64,000 bases of DNA from Dactylosporangium vinaceum. Lineage in GTDB: Bacteria > Actinomycetota > Actinomycetes > Mycobacteriales > Micromonosporaceae. Below, piece after piece: positions 45,361 through 53,343 of the stretch. The stretch covers positions 7,254,001-7,318,000 of the forward strand of contig NZ_CP061913.1 in the NCBI RefSeq assembly GCF_019904175.1. Direction: 5' to 3'. Within the stretch, counting starts at the first letter, position 1. Each line of letters starts with the position of its first letter. The position numbers were made by a program, and so were the translations under genes. Below the pieces are notes generated by a model. The model was not told the origin of the DNA. It made no database searches and was given only the letters and a program-made list of their open reading frames with translations.

Positions 45361-45948
45361 TCAGGTGGCTCCGTCGGCCCGCAGCTCGCCCGGGAGCAGG
45401 CTGAACAGCACGGTGTCGCGGCGGGCGCCCTTGAACGGCAGGTGGGACCGCATGACGCCCTCGCGGACGAAGCCGCAGCGCTCGGCCACGCGGGCCGAGG
45501 CGGTGTTGTCGGGGCCGCAGGTGAGCTCCAGGCGCTCGACGCCGAGCCCGGTGAACGCCCACGCGGCGAGGAGGCGGACGCTGCGGCCGGCGACGCCCCG
45601 GCGGCGGGCCCACGGCGCGACCCAGTAGCCGACCGCGGCCCGGCCGCCGGCGAGGTGCACGTCGTAGACGGACGCCGCGCCCCAGATGCGGTCCGGGGCC
45701 GCGGCCGGGGCGACGGCGAAGTTGATGGAGGCGCCGGCCAGCCGGGCGGCCTCGTTGCTGCTGGCGGCGGCCAGGAAGTCGGCCAGGACCGGCGGTTCGG
45801 TGCGGGGCCAGGAGAAGCGCAGGCACTGCTCGTCGGAGAACGCCTCGAACCCCTCGGCGGCGTCCGCGTCCCGCCAGGGGCGCAGCAGCACGAGGTCGTC
45901 GGCGAGTGGCGGGTCGGGGAAGGCGAGCTCCCGGGTCAGGTTGTCCAC
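45361..45948 (-). CDS. GNAT acetyltransferase, RimJ/RimL type
   Basis: 195 residues from GTG 45948. LVLLRPWRDADAAEGFEAF, VGYWVAPWARRRGVAGRSVR (acetyl-CoA loop) and NTASARVAERCGFVREGVMR identify the RimJ/RimL-like branch, which acetylates protein N-termini or small amines. TACCAC lies 6 nt before the GTG, suggesting a leaderless start. The gene is divergent from a VOC gene, with only 22 nt between the start codons. Confidence 0.87.
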   Translation of the reverse strand: MDNLTRELAFPDPPLADDLVLLRPWRDADAAEGFEAFSDEQCLRFSWPRTEPPVLADFLAAASSNEAARLAGASINFAVAPAAAPDRIWGAASVYDVHLAGGRAAVGYWVAPWARRRGVAGRSVRLLAAWAFTGLGVERLELTCGPDNTASARVAERCGFVREGVMRSHLPFKGARRDTVLFSLLPGELRADGAT

Positions 45949-45954
45949 AGCGGT

Positions 45955-45964
45955 GTGGTACCAC
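45955..45964. promoter_or_regulatory. Shared palindromic -10 of two divergent leaderless genes
   Basis: GTGGTACCAC is a perfect 10-bp palindrome. Read either way, TACCAC ends 6 nt before a start codon: GTG 45948 on the minus strand and ATG 45971 on the plus strand. No good -35 is visible for either direction, so the two promoters would compete for the same DNA. Confidence 0.45.
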
Positions 45965-45970
45965 AGCCCG

Positions 45971-46363
45971 ATGACCAGTCGCATCGCCGCCATCGCCATC
46001 GACGCCCACGACCTGCGCAAGGTCGCCGACTTCTGGGCCGCCGTCCTGGGCTGGACGGTCACCGAGGAGGTACCGGACGAGATCATCACGATCGCGCCCG
46101 CCGGCGAGCCCGGCGTGAGCATCGACGTGGTCAAGGTGCCCGAGGGCAAGACCGTCAAGAACCGGCTGCACCTGGACATCCGGGCCGACGGCAGCACCCA
46201 GGCCCAGGAGGTGGAGCGGCTCCTCGCGCTGGGCGCCCGGCCCGCCGACGTCGGCCAGGGTCCGGACGTGTCGTGGGTGACGCTCGCCGATCCGGAGGGC
46301 AATGAGTTCTGCATCCTGTCGCGCTCGGTCCAGGACGTGGCCGGGGACCTTAACGCAGGCTGA
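45971..46363 (+). CDS. VOC/glyoxalase-like protein
   Basis: 130 residues from ATG 45971. IAAIAIDAHDLRKVADFW, VPEGKTVKNRLHLDI and WVTLADPEGNEFCIL match the VOC family and the protein at 44331. It is probably leaderless (TACCAC-N6-ATG). Role unknown; typical members act on glyoxal-like or aromatic compounds or bind antibiotics. Confidence 0.85.
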   Translation: MTSRIAAIAIDAHDLRKVADFWAAVLGWTVTEEVPDEIITIAPAGEPGVSIDVVKVPEGKTVKNRLHLDIRADGSTQAQEVERLLALGARPADVGQGPDVSWVTLADPEGNEFCILSRSVQDVAGDLNAG

Positions 46364-46369
46364 ACGCTC

Positions 46370-46433
46370 TTGTCCGCCGCGCATCGATGGCTATAAAATC
46401 CCGGGAAACAGTTAACAACCTTAACTGTTTCCC
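46370..46433 (+). promoter_or_regulatory. Promoter and large palindrome of the chitinase gene
   Basis: TTGTCC (46370-46375), 16 nt, TATAAA (46392-46397), then a perfect 13-bp inverted repeat GGGAAACAGTTAA (46403-46415) and TTAACTGTTTCCC (46421-46433) with a 5-nt centre. The repeat covers the expected transcription start. It differs from the DasR box and the 12-bp chitinase repeats of Streptomyces. Confidence 0.65.
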
Positions 46434-46485
46434 TCGGGAGCTCCGGCGCGGAACCCGAGCGTGCTCTCGGTACAGGAGGAGCGAG

Positions 46486-48378
46486 ATGCGCAGACCCGGT
46501 CGGCTCATCACCGCCATCGCAGCCACCGTCCTCACGGCCACCGCCGCGTGGACCTCAGTCGCCGTCAACTCGACCGCCCAGGCGGCCACCACGAGCGGCG
46601 GCGTCAAGTTCGCCTACTTCACGCAGTGGGGCATCTACGCCAACGGCTTCTACCCCAAGAACCTCGACACCAGCGGCATGGCCGGCAAGCTCGACTATCT
46701 CTTGTACGCGTTCGAGAACATCAACCCCACGACGCTGAGCTGCTTCGAGAACGACTCCCCCGCGTCGCAGGACGAGAACAACGCCAGCGCCGGCGACAAC
46801 GCGGGCGACTCCTACGCCGACTACGGCAAGTCCTACGGCGCGGACATCAGCGTCGACGGTGTCGCCGACACCTGGAACCAGCCCCTGGTCGGGAACTTCA
46901 ACCAGCTCAAGAAGCTCAAGGCGAAGTACCCCAACCTCAAGATCCTGGTGTCGATCGGCGGGTGGACCTACTCGAAGTACTTCAGCGACGCCGCCGCGAC
47001 CGACGCGAGCCGCAAGACGCTCGTCAGCTCGTGCATCGACATGTTCATCAAGGGCAACCTGCCGGTGCGCAACGGCTTCGGCGGGCCCGGCTCCGGGGCC
47101 GGCGTGTTCGACGGGATCGACATCGACTGGGAGTACCCGGGCGCGCCCGGCCACACCGGCAACCACTACAGCACCAACGACAAGGCGAACTACACGGCGC
47201 TGATGGCCGAGTTCCGCAGCCAGCTCGACGCGCTCGGGACGGGCAGGAAGTACCTGACCGCGGCCGTCCCCGCGGGCCAGGACAAGATCTCCAAGATCGA
47301 GACGAACCGGATCGGCAACTACCTCGACTACGCCAACGTCATGACGTACGACATGCACGGTGGCTTCGAGCCGCAGGGCCCCACGAACTTCCAGGACCCG
47401 CTGTACGGTTCGCCGAACGATCCGAGCCCCGTGATCGCGCCCGGCACCGGGAAGTACAACATCGACTCGGCAATCAAGGCCTATATCAACGGCGACGCGA
47501 GTTACGGCATCCCGGGCGGCTTCCCGGCGGGCAAGACCACGATCGGCTACCCGTTCTACTACCGCGGGTGGACGGGCGTGCCGGCCGGAGCGGGTCACGG
47601 GCTGTATCAGAGCGCGGCCCAGCCGGCCACCGGCCACGCGATGTCCGGCAACGTGCCAGGCGTGTCGTTCTACAAGGAGCTCACCGGCTTCGTGGACAAC
47701 CCGTCGTACACGTACTTCGACCCGACCACGAAGTCGTCGTACTTCTACGACGGCACGACGTTCTGGTCCGGCGACAACCAGCAGTCCATCCAGGCCAAGG
47801 CCGACTACCAGCACTGCAACGGCCTGGCCGGCGCGATGATGTACTCCCTGGAGGCCCTCGACGCCGCCGGCACCCTGTTCAACCAGGTCGTGAACGCGAC
47901 AAACGGTGCCACCGCCGGCTGCTCGACGACCTCGCCGACCGCGTCGCCGTCGCGCACCACCTCGGCCAGCCCGTCGGTCTCGGCGTCGCCGTCCAAGAGC
48001 CCCTCGACGAGCCCGAGCCCGACCGGCGGCAGCTGCACCGCCGCGGCCTGGAACGCGGCGACCGCGTACAACGGCGGGCAGCAGGTCTCCTACGGCGGGC
48101 ACACGTGGACCGCGAAGTGGTGGACCCAGGGCGACATCCCCGGCAACAACAGCCAGAACGTTTGGACCGACAACGGCGCCTGCGGGGGTACCTCACCCAC
48201 GCCGACCGGCGGCACCGGCGCCTGCTCGGGCCTGTCGGCGTGGAACGCTGGCACGGCCTACAGCGGGGGCCAGTCGGTGACGTACGGCGGCCACAAGTGG
48301 ACCGCGAAGTGGTGGACCCAGGGCGACATCCCCGGCAACAACAGCCAGGCCGTTTGGACCGACAACGGCGCCTGCTGA
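46486..48378 (+). CDS. Secreted GH18 chitinase with two CBM5/12 modules
   Basis: 630 residues, ATG 46486 with AGGAGGAGCG upstream. A signal peptide ends near AQAAT (33). The catalytic barrel holds ILVSIGGWTYS and FDGIDIDWEYP, whose Glu (about 216) is the GH18 acid, and YANVMTYDMHG. After a Ser/Thr/Pro linker come two chitin-binding CBM5/12 modules (about 516-566 and 578-630) with AKWWTQGDIPG. It cleaves chitin outside the cell. Regulation probably runs through the palindrome at its start site. Confidence 0.93.
   Translation: MRRPGRLITAIAATVLTATAAWTSVAVNSTAQAATTSGGVKFAYFTQWGIYANGFYPKNLDTSGMAGKLDYLLYAFENINPTTLSCFENDSPASQDENNASAGDNAGDSYADYGKSYGADISVDGVADTWNQPLVGNFNQLKKLKAKYPNLKILVSIGGWTYSKYFSDAAATDASRKTLVSSCIDMFIKGNLPVRNGFGGPGSGAGVFDGIDIDWEYPGAPGHTGNHYSTNDKANYTALMAEFRSQLDALGTGRKYLTAAVPAGQDKISKIETNRIGNYLDYANVMTYDMHGGFEPQGPTNFQDPLYGSPNDPSPVIAPGTGKYNIDSAIKAYINGDASYGIPGGFPAGKTTIGYPFYYRGWTGVPAGAGHGLYQSAAQPATGHAMSGNVPGVSFYKELTGFVDNPSYTYFDPTTKSSYFYDGTTFWSGDNQQSIQAKADYQHCNGLAGAMMYSLEALDAAGTLFNQVVNATNGATAGCSTTSPTASPSRTTSASPSVSASPSKSPSTSPSPTGGSCTAAAWNAATAYNGGQQVSYGGHTWTAKWWTQGDIPGNNSQNVWTDNGACGGTSPTPTGGTGACSGLSAWNAGTAYSGGQSVTYGGHKWTAKWWTQGDIPGNNSQAVWTDNGAC
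48031..48375 (+). repeat. Duplicated CBM5/12 coding repeat
   Basis: Two copies (48031-48183 and 48219-48375). Both encode AYxGGQxVxYGGHxWTAKWW followed by TQGDIPGNNSQxVWTDNGAC. The segment 48105-48180 is nearly identical at DNA level to 48293-48368, suggesting recent duplication. Confidence 0.85.
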
Positions 48379-48396
48379 ACGAGTGACCCGAGTGCG

Positions 48397-48424
48397 CCGC
48401 CCGGCGGAACCACCGTCCGGGCGG
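48397..48424 (+). terminator. Hairpin after the chitinase gene
   Basis: CCGCCCGG (48397-48404) pairs with CCGGGCGG (48417-48424) across a 12-nt loop, 19 nt after the stop. Confidence 0.5.
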
Positions 48425-48437
48425 CATACTCGGGATC

Positions 48438-48617
48438 ATGACGGAACCGCAGCTCGACCCCGAGCAGTACCCGCCGATCGACCCCCGCGAGCCGGTGCCC
48501 GACGACCCCGGCGAACTGCTGCCCGACACCCCTGACACGCTCCCGCCCGCGCCGGCCGAGCCGCTGCCGGGCGATGACGACCCACCGCCCGACATGGGTG
48601 TGCCGGAGCCGGCCTAG
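48438..48617 (+). CDS. Short acidic proline-rich protein, 59 aa
   Basis: MTEPQLDPEQYPPIDPREPV, continuing as an Asp/Glu/Pro-rich chain to DMGVPEPA and TAG at 48615. CATACT lies 7 nt before the ATG, so a leaderless start fits. It is intrinsically disordered by composition. The frame remains open for another ~45 codons past the TAG, so a longer ancestor is possible. Similar short P/E-rich proteins are common in actinobacteria without known role. Confidence 0.5.
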   Translation: MTEPQLDPEQYPPIDPREPVPDDPGELLPDTPDTLPPAPAEPLPGDDDPPPDMGVPEPA

Positions 48618-48822
48618 GCACAGCTCAGCGCGGGCGTCGACGCCGCCGCGGTCGCGGGGCACCCGAGCGTCGTCGGCGCGCCCGCGCCCGGCGCCGCGCT
48701 GTCCGGCTGCTTGAGCAACGGCGGCGCCCCTGGAAGCCCTCGTCCCACACGCTGATGGTCGCGGACGGGCCCGCCCGGGCGCCGCCGACGGGCGGGGTCA
48801 CGCTGGACGCGCCGAGGAACGT

Positions 48823-49245
48823 TCAGCCCCCGTTGTAGTGGGCGCCGTTGGTGTAGTGGTCGGTGTAGTGCGTCATCTTCGGGTCCGCGGCGTGGATCTG
48901 GTCGACGCGGTCGTACTGGCCGTCGTGGTTGCTGTCGGTGTAGAGGCGGTCGAGGTACCCGTCACCGTCGGAGTCGACCTGCAGCAGGTCCGCCTTGCCG
49001 TCCTTGTCGGTGTCGTACTTGACCTGCTCCATCGTGCCGTTGTGGTCGTGGTCGTACCCACGCGCGTCGATGTACCCGTCGTGGTTGCTGTCCCACGCCT
49101 GGTTGTCGAGGTTCCCGTCACCGTCGAGGTCGTACTGGTACACGTCGTCGCGGCCGTCCGCGTTGGTGTCGGCGCTGAGCCACTCGTCGTGGCCGTCGTA
49201 GTTGGTGTCGTGCTCGACGACGTAGGGAATGTCGGCGTCGGTCAT
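48823..49245 (-). CDS. Protein of eight 13-residue calcium-binding repeats
   Basis: 140 residues from ATG 49245 (GAGGGAG upstream). After VVEH come eight consecutive 13-residue units, each starting DxNxDG or DxDxDG: DTNYDG, DTNADG, DLDGDG, DSNHDG, DHDHNG, DTDKDG, DSDGDG and DSNHDG. A His/Tyr/Asn-rich tail (HYTDHYTNGAHYNGG) ends the protein. There is no signal peptide. The strict period suggests a loop solenoid that stacks calcium ions, like thrombospondin type 3 or dockerin loops without helices. Related short protein at 26114. Confidence 0.85.
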   Translation of the reverse strand: MTDADIPYVVEHDTNYDGHDEWLSADTNADGRDDVYQYDLDGDGNLDNQAWDSNHDGYIDARGYDHDHNGTMEQVKYDTDKDGKADLLQVDSDGDGYLDRLYTDSNHDGQYDRVDQIHAADPKMTHYTDHYTNGAHYNGG

Positions 49246-49491
49246 GGCGGGCTCCCTCGGTAGCGTGTGTCTCACCTCACGGTAGGCCCGCCGAGAACCG
49301 GGCAACTCCCGAATACGTGCCGCCTGACCTGCCCGTTCGATCTGCCCGCAGCCAGACGGCCGGTCACCGTACCGCATATGGGCGCAGCGCGTAACCCACC
49401 GCCCTACGCCGGCCCGTCCTGGACGCGCGCCGAGCTGTCACCACCATCGGACACCGCCCACGGGAGCGGTGTCCGATTTGTCGAGCCCGGG

Positions 49492-49779
49492 TCAGTACAG
49501 GAGGCCGAGCACCGCCCGCAGCAGGATGATCCCCAGGAAGACGATGATGAAGGCGAGGTCGAAGGACATCCCGCCGGCCCGCACCGGCGGCAGTGCGCGG
49601 CGGACCGGGGCCAGGACGGGCTCGGTGACCCGCCACAGCGCGGAGATCACCCGGGCCCGCATCCCGCCCGGCGCGGACGGGCCGGCCAGCACGACGCTCC
49701 AGTCCAGCAGCGCGCGGGCCACCAGGAGCAGCTGGAACACCAGCAGTGCCAGGCTCACGATGCCGATGACGAAATCCAC
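49492..49779 (-). CDS. YggT-family membrane protein
   Basis: 95 residues from GTG 49779 with GGAGG 6 nt upstream. Two membrane helices (VIGIVSLALLVFQLLLVARAL and SFDLAFIIVFLGIILLRAVLG) flank the conserved WRVTEPVLAPVRRALPPV segment of YggT/CCB3-like proteins. The family is usually next to ftsZ/sepF and helps organise division or photosynthetic complexes; here it stands alone. Upstream, two AGTACT hexamers lie 15 bp apart. Confidence 0.87.
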   Translation of the reverse strand: MDFVIGIVSLALLVFQLLLVARALLDWSVVLAGPSAPGGMRARVISALWRVTEPVLAPVRRALPPVRAGGMSFDLAFIIVFLGIILLRAVLGLLY

Positions 49780-49854
49780 TGCATACCTCCGGTTAGCGGA
49801 TGAGCGCCTGCTGCAACTGTGCGTCGGCAACCTGAGAGATTCCTGTGGCCCGGC

Positions 49855-49877
49855 TTAGTACTAGCCACTTTAGTACT
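49855..49877 (-). promoter_or_regulatory. Two AGTACT palindromes at 15-bp pitch
   Basis: TTAGTACT occurs at 49855-49862 and 49870-49877. The AGTACT hexamers are 15 bp apart, the same pitch as the AACGTT array, about 80 nt upstream of the YggT gene. They may form an operator or -10/-35 region. Confidence 0.4.
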
Positions 49878-49992
49878 CGAACGAGCCCGCGATCCCGCCG
49901 AGTGCACCCGCCGTCGCGGCGAGGCCGGTGGCGATACGGCGGACGGCGGCCGCGGCGGGCCGGACACTGCCGAGTTCGGCCGGGGCGCCGCG

Positions 49993-51111
49993 TTACCGAG
50001 CAGTCATGACGCAGGCCACGGCGTACCCGCCCTTGTGGGACTGCTTGACCCGGTACATCGCCTCGTCGGCGTCGCGCAGCAGCCGGTCCTCGTCGCCCGG
50101 GTCGGCGGTCGTGGCCAGCCCGACGCTGGCGCCGATGCGCACGGTGGTGCCGGCGATCGCAAACGGGGCACCGACGGCCGCGACCACCCGCTCGGCGACG
50201 GCCACGGCGCCGGGCTCGCCGCCGGGCAGCACGATCGCGAACTCGTCACCGCCGAGGCGCACCACGGTGCCGTCCCCGGCCGCGTCGCGCAGCCGGCCGG
50301 CCACCGCGACCAGCAGCTCGTCGCCGGCCGCGTGGCCGAGGCGGTCGTTGACCGGCTTGAAGTCGTCGAGGTCGACGAGCAGCAGCGCGTGCGGGCCGTG
50401 CGCGGCGCCGAGCAGCTCGGTGAGCGCCCGCCGGTTGGCCAGGCCGGTGAGCGGGTCGTGGGCGGCCTGGTGGCGTACGAGCGCCTCGTGCTCGGCCAGC
50501 GTCTCCAGTGCCACCTGCTGTACGCGCATGGAGCGGCGGTGCTCCCGCTCGAACCGGTAGAGCAGCAGGCCGATCGCGATCAGTGCGGCCGCCATGGCGA
50601 GCACGAGCGTCAGGTCGGCCAGGTGCTTGGCCAGGTCGGCATCGGCGGTCGCCGAGTCCTCCAGGCGCTGGAGCGTGGCAGCGAGTACCACAAATGCCGG
50701 GTCGGTCTTGGTCTGCTCGATCGTCAGCGCCTCGGCCGTCTTGCCCACGCCGAGCAGGCCGAGCTCGACGTCGAGGACGTCGTGGTAGCTCTCGATCTGG
50801 CTGCTGATGTTGGCGGCGTTCGGCAGCCGGTCCAGGATCTCGCGCTCGCGCAGCCGGATCGCGCCCAGCTCCCGGGCCACCTTCACGGGCGTGTTGCGGC
50901 TGGCCAGGGTCTTCCACTGCAGCGAGCTCTCCTCGTGCAGCAGCACGTTGAGCTCGTTGAGCTGCGAGCGGGTGCCCTCGTGCGCGCGGCTGCGCCCGTG
51001 CAGCCAGATGTTGGCCACGGTGACCGCGGCCAGCAGCACCAGGGCGAGCGCCAGCACCCGCGGCCATCGCCACGACAAAGCTGCTGCAACCTTCCCGCGC
51101 ACGGTCCGCAT
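49993..51111 (-). CDS. Membrane diguanylate cyclase (GGDEF)
   Basis: 372 residues. TM1 (about 19-37), a ~135-residue extracytoplasmic helical sensor, TM2 (about 172-190) and a GGDEF domain with a canonical RLGGDEF. The RxxD inhibitory site is not seen at the usual place (GDGTVV instead), so product inhibition may be absent. It should make c-di-GMP in response to an outside signal. It is divergent, by 65 nt, from a solute-binding lipoprotein gene with no transport partners, which suggests that protein may feed the sensor. Confidence 0.92.
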   Translation of the reverse strand: MRTVRGKVAAALSWRWPRVLALALVLLAAVTVANIWLHGRSRAHEGTRSQLNELNVLLHEESSLQWKTLASRNTPVKVARELGAIRLREREILDRLPNAANISSQIESYHDVLDVELGLLGVGKTAEALTIEQTKTDPAFVVLAATLQRLEDSATADADLAKHLADLTLVLAMAAALIAIGLLLYRFEREHRRSMRVQQVALETLAEHEALVRHQAAHDPLTGLANRRALTELLGAAHGPHALLLVDLDDFKPVNDRLGHAAGDELLVAVAGRLRDAAGDGTVVRLGGDEFAIVLPGGEPGAVAVAERVVAAVGAPFAIAGTTVRIGASVGLATTADPGDEDRLLRDADEAMYRVKQSHKGGYAVACVMTAR

Positions 51112-51176
51112 ATCGACCGTGACTGCGTCAACCTAAGGCTCATCCGTACCCCAACCCGGTCGATAGGACAGGTGTG

Positions 51177-52523
51177 ATGAGGCGCACTGCACTCGTGGCC
51201 CTGGCCGCCACGCTGGTCCTGACCGGCTGCGCACGCTCCAAGGGCGACACCGCCGCCGGTGACACCGTCGGCTACGCGGCCGACCAGCCGGCCGTCACCC
51301 TCGAGTTCTGGTACATGCCCTACGGCGGCCCGATCCAGGACCGCGCGGTCATCCAGGAGACCGAGGAGTTCCACAAGGCGCACCCCAACATCACCATCAA
51401 GCCCGTGCGCATCCAGTGGAGCGACGCCCTCACCCGCCTCAGCACCGCCACCACCAGCGGCGAGGGCCCCGACGTCACAGTGCTCGGCACCACGTGGGTC
51501 GGCGGGTTCAGCGCCCTCAACGCCCTGCGCCCGTACACCGAGGCCGAGATCGCCGCGGTCGGCGGCCAGGACGTGTTCGCCCCCGCCAGCTGGAGCGCCA
51601 GCCACCGCCTCGGCTCCGACGAGATCACCGCGCTGCCCTGGCTCACCGACGTGCGCGCCCTGTTCTACCGCAAGGACGTCCTCGCCCAGGCCGGCGTCGA
51701 CCCGGCCACCGCGTTCACCGACTGGGCCGCCTTCGAGGCGACACTGCAAAAGATCAAGGACGCCGGGGGTACCGTCTGGCCGCTCGCGATCGGCAACGAG
51801 AACAACTTCGGCATCATCCACAACGTGGCCCCCTTCATCTGGGGAGCCGGCGGCAACCTCCTCAACGAGACGGGCGACCAGTCCCAGCTGGCACAGCCGG
51901 CCGCCGTGGACGGCGTCACGTACTACCAGCGCCTCGTGCACCTGTACGACGACCCCGAGGCGATGAAGCTGGAGTCCAGCGACGTGCCCGAGGCGTTCGC
52001 GAAGGGCATCGGCGCCATCACCATCGACAACTCCCAGTCGGTCGGCGACTACCTGGCCGACCCCGACCGCCCGGGCCTGAAGAACGGCTGGGGCACCGCC
52101 CCGATGCCCGCCGGCAAGGAGGGCCGCTTCGGCTTCTTCGGCGGCTCCGGCCTGGCCATCCTCAAGGCCGCCAAACACCCCGCGGCCGCCTTCGAGTGGG
52201 TGAAGTTCCTGACCGGCGAGGACAGCCAGCGCCGCTACAGCGTCTCCTCCGGCCTCTGGCCCGCCCGCACCGCCGCCATCAAGGGCACCCGCCTCGAGTC
52301 CGACCCCGCCTACGCCGCCTTCCGCACGATGATCGCGGCCGGCCGGATGTACCCGTCCATCCCCGCCTGGATCGTCGTGGAGAGCATCATCGCCAAGGAC
52401 CTGGCCGAACTCTGGCAGGCCCCGGCCGCCCTGACCCGCGCCCAGGTCCAGGACATCCTGCAACGCACCACGAACGACATCAACGCGGCCCTGCAGGACC
52501 CCACCCAGACGGGCATCAAGTAG
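51177..52523 (+). CDS. ABC-type sugar-binding lipoprotein, orphan
   Basis: 448 residues. A lipoprotein signal with lipobox LTGC (Cys18) is followed by a family-1 solute-binding protein: VTLEFWYMPYGGPIQ, ITIKPVRIQWSDALTRL, and late AAAFEWVKFLTGEDSQRRYS. It would bind an oligosaccharide or similar solute outside the membrane. No permease or ATPase genes lie on either side, so it either serves a distant transporter or acts as a sensor for the divergent cyclase. Confidence 0.9.
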   Translation: MRRTALVALAATLVLTGCARSKGDTAAGDTVGYAADQPAVTLEFWYMPYGGPIQDRAVIQETEEFHKAHPNITIKPVRIQWSDALTRLSTATTSGEGPDVTVLGTTWVGGFSALNALRPYTEAEIAAVGGQDVFAPASWSASHRLGSDEITALPWLTDVRALFYRKDVLAQAGVDPATAFTDWAAFEATLQKIKDAGGTVWPLAIGNENNFGIIHNVAPFIWGAGGNLLNETGDQSQLAQPAAVDGVTYYQRLVHLYDDPEAMKLESSDVPEAFAKGIGAITIDNSQSVGDYLADPDRPGLKNGWGTAPMPAGKEGRFGFFGGSGLAILKAAKHPAAAFEWVKFLTGEDSQRRYSVSSGLWPARTAAIKGTRLESDPAYAAFRTMIAAGRMYPSIPAWIVVESIIAKDLAELWQAPAALTRAQVQDILQRTTNDINAALQDPTQTGIK

Positions 52524-52644
52524 CCGCGCGGCTGCGCCACCAGATCGCATTCGGGACGGCCGAGAGCACAACGGCCACCGCCAGACCGACCGCCAGGATG
52601 CCGGCCAGGTCGTCGTTGCCGCGCACCGCTCCGCCGCCGCTCAT
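52516..52644 (-). CDS. Small single-helix membrane protein, 42 aa
   Basis: MSGGGAVRGNDDLAGILAVG, then a membrane helix (AVAVVLSAVPNAIWW) and RSRAAT. TACCTT ends 6 nt before ATG 52644, the leaderless pattern seen at several genes here. It overlaps the end of the lipoprotein gene by 8 nt tail to tail. Short membrane proteins of this kind are easily missed; coding is likely but not certain. Confidence 0.42.
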   Translation of the reverse strand: MSGGGAVRGNDDLAGILAVGLAVAVVLSAVPNAIWWRSRAAT

Positions 52645-52767
52645 CCCGCGAAGGTACCGGCGATCAGAGCTCGAGAACCCGGGCATCCGGCCACTTGCTC
52701 GTGCCCGTTCGCCCCGCTGCCATCGCGTCGCTGTAGCCTCTAAACGCGTACCACGTAGGGAGGCACG

Positions 52768-53319
52768 ATGAGCGCTGAAGCTGTAGGGGCAGGGATGCCG
52801 ACGCACGTGACGCTGGATGACCTTGCCCGGATGGCGGCGACCGACGAGAACCACCGCTACGAACTCAGCCCCGAGGGAGTCCTGTCCGTCATGCCACCCG
52901 CGGATCCTGATCACGCGATGCTCGTCTCACGGATGTTCATCTGGTTCGCGACACATGGGTATGGTCACGAAGAAGTCATGACGGACTGCGGGATCGATAT
53001 CGGCGGAGGGCGGGTACCAGATCTCGCCGTATGGGCGCAAGGTATGCGGCCGCAGCCCGCACGCTCCAGTTACGCCGGGACCGCGGGTCTGCTGCTCGTC
53101 GTCGAAGTCGTGTCGCCGAGCTCCGACCTCATCGATCGTATAATCAAAAAGGCGGAGTATGCCAAGGCGGGCATTCCGCGGTACTGGTTCGTTGAGCGGG
53201 ACAGCGCGAACACCGTGCACCGGCACGTCCTCAACGCGGAAACCGGCGAGTACGAGCCCGTCCCCGGCGACCCCCAGCCGCTGGCCTGGCTGCTGACGAC
53301 GGTTCCCGACGTTCGCTGA
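52768..53319 (+). CDS. Uma2-family (DUF820) nuclease-like protein
   Basis: 183 residues, ATG 52768 with GGGAGG upstream. RYELSPEGVLSVMPPADPDH, then VPDLAVW and LLVVEVVSPSSDLIDRI, then KAEYAKAGIPRYWFVE: the PD-(D/E)xK fold of Uma2 proteins with Asp, Glu and Lys in the expected order. Uma2 proteins are frequent in actinobacteria and cyanobacteria, with no settled role. The AT content around the coding region is slightly higher than in neighbours. Confidence 0.9.
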   Translation: MSAEAVGAGMPTHVTLDDLARMAATDENHRYELSPEGVLSVMPPADPDHAMLVSRMFIWFATHGYGHEEVMTDCGIDIGGGRVPDLAVWAQGMRPQPARSSYAGTAGLLLVVEVVSPSSDLIDRIIKKAEYAKAGIPRYWFVERDSANTVHRHVLNAETGEYEPVPGDPQPLAWLLTTVPDVR

Positions 53320-53343
53320 GCGGCGCCCGGGTCCGCCCGTCGC

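Noticed and set aside
48618-48822. In-frame continuation beyond the stop of the 59-residue protein as a readthrough product
   Set aside because: The extension has no conserved feature and ends after about 45 codons; high GC alone explains the open frame.
49831-49842. GAATCTCTCAGG on the minus strand as part of a glycine riboswitch
   Set aside because: Only the tail-like string is present; the GAGAG and CGAAGGAGCAA parts are absent upstream and the downstream gene is YggT, not glycine metabolism.
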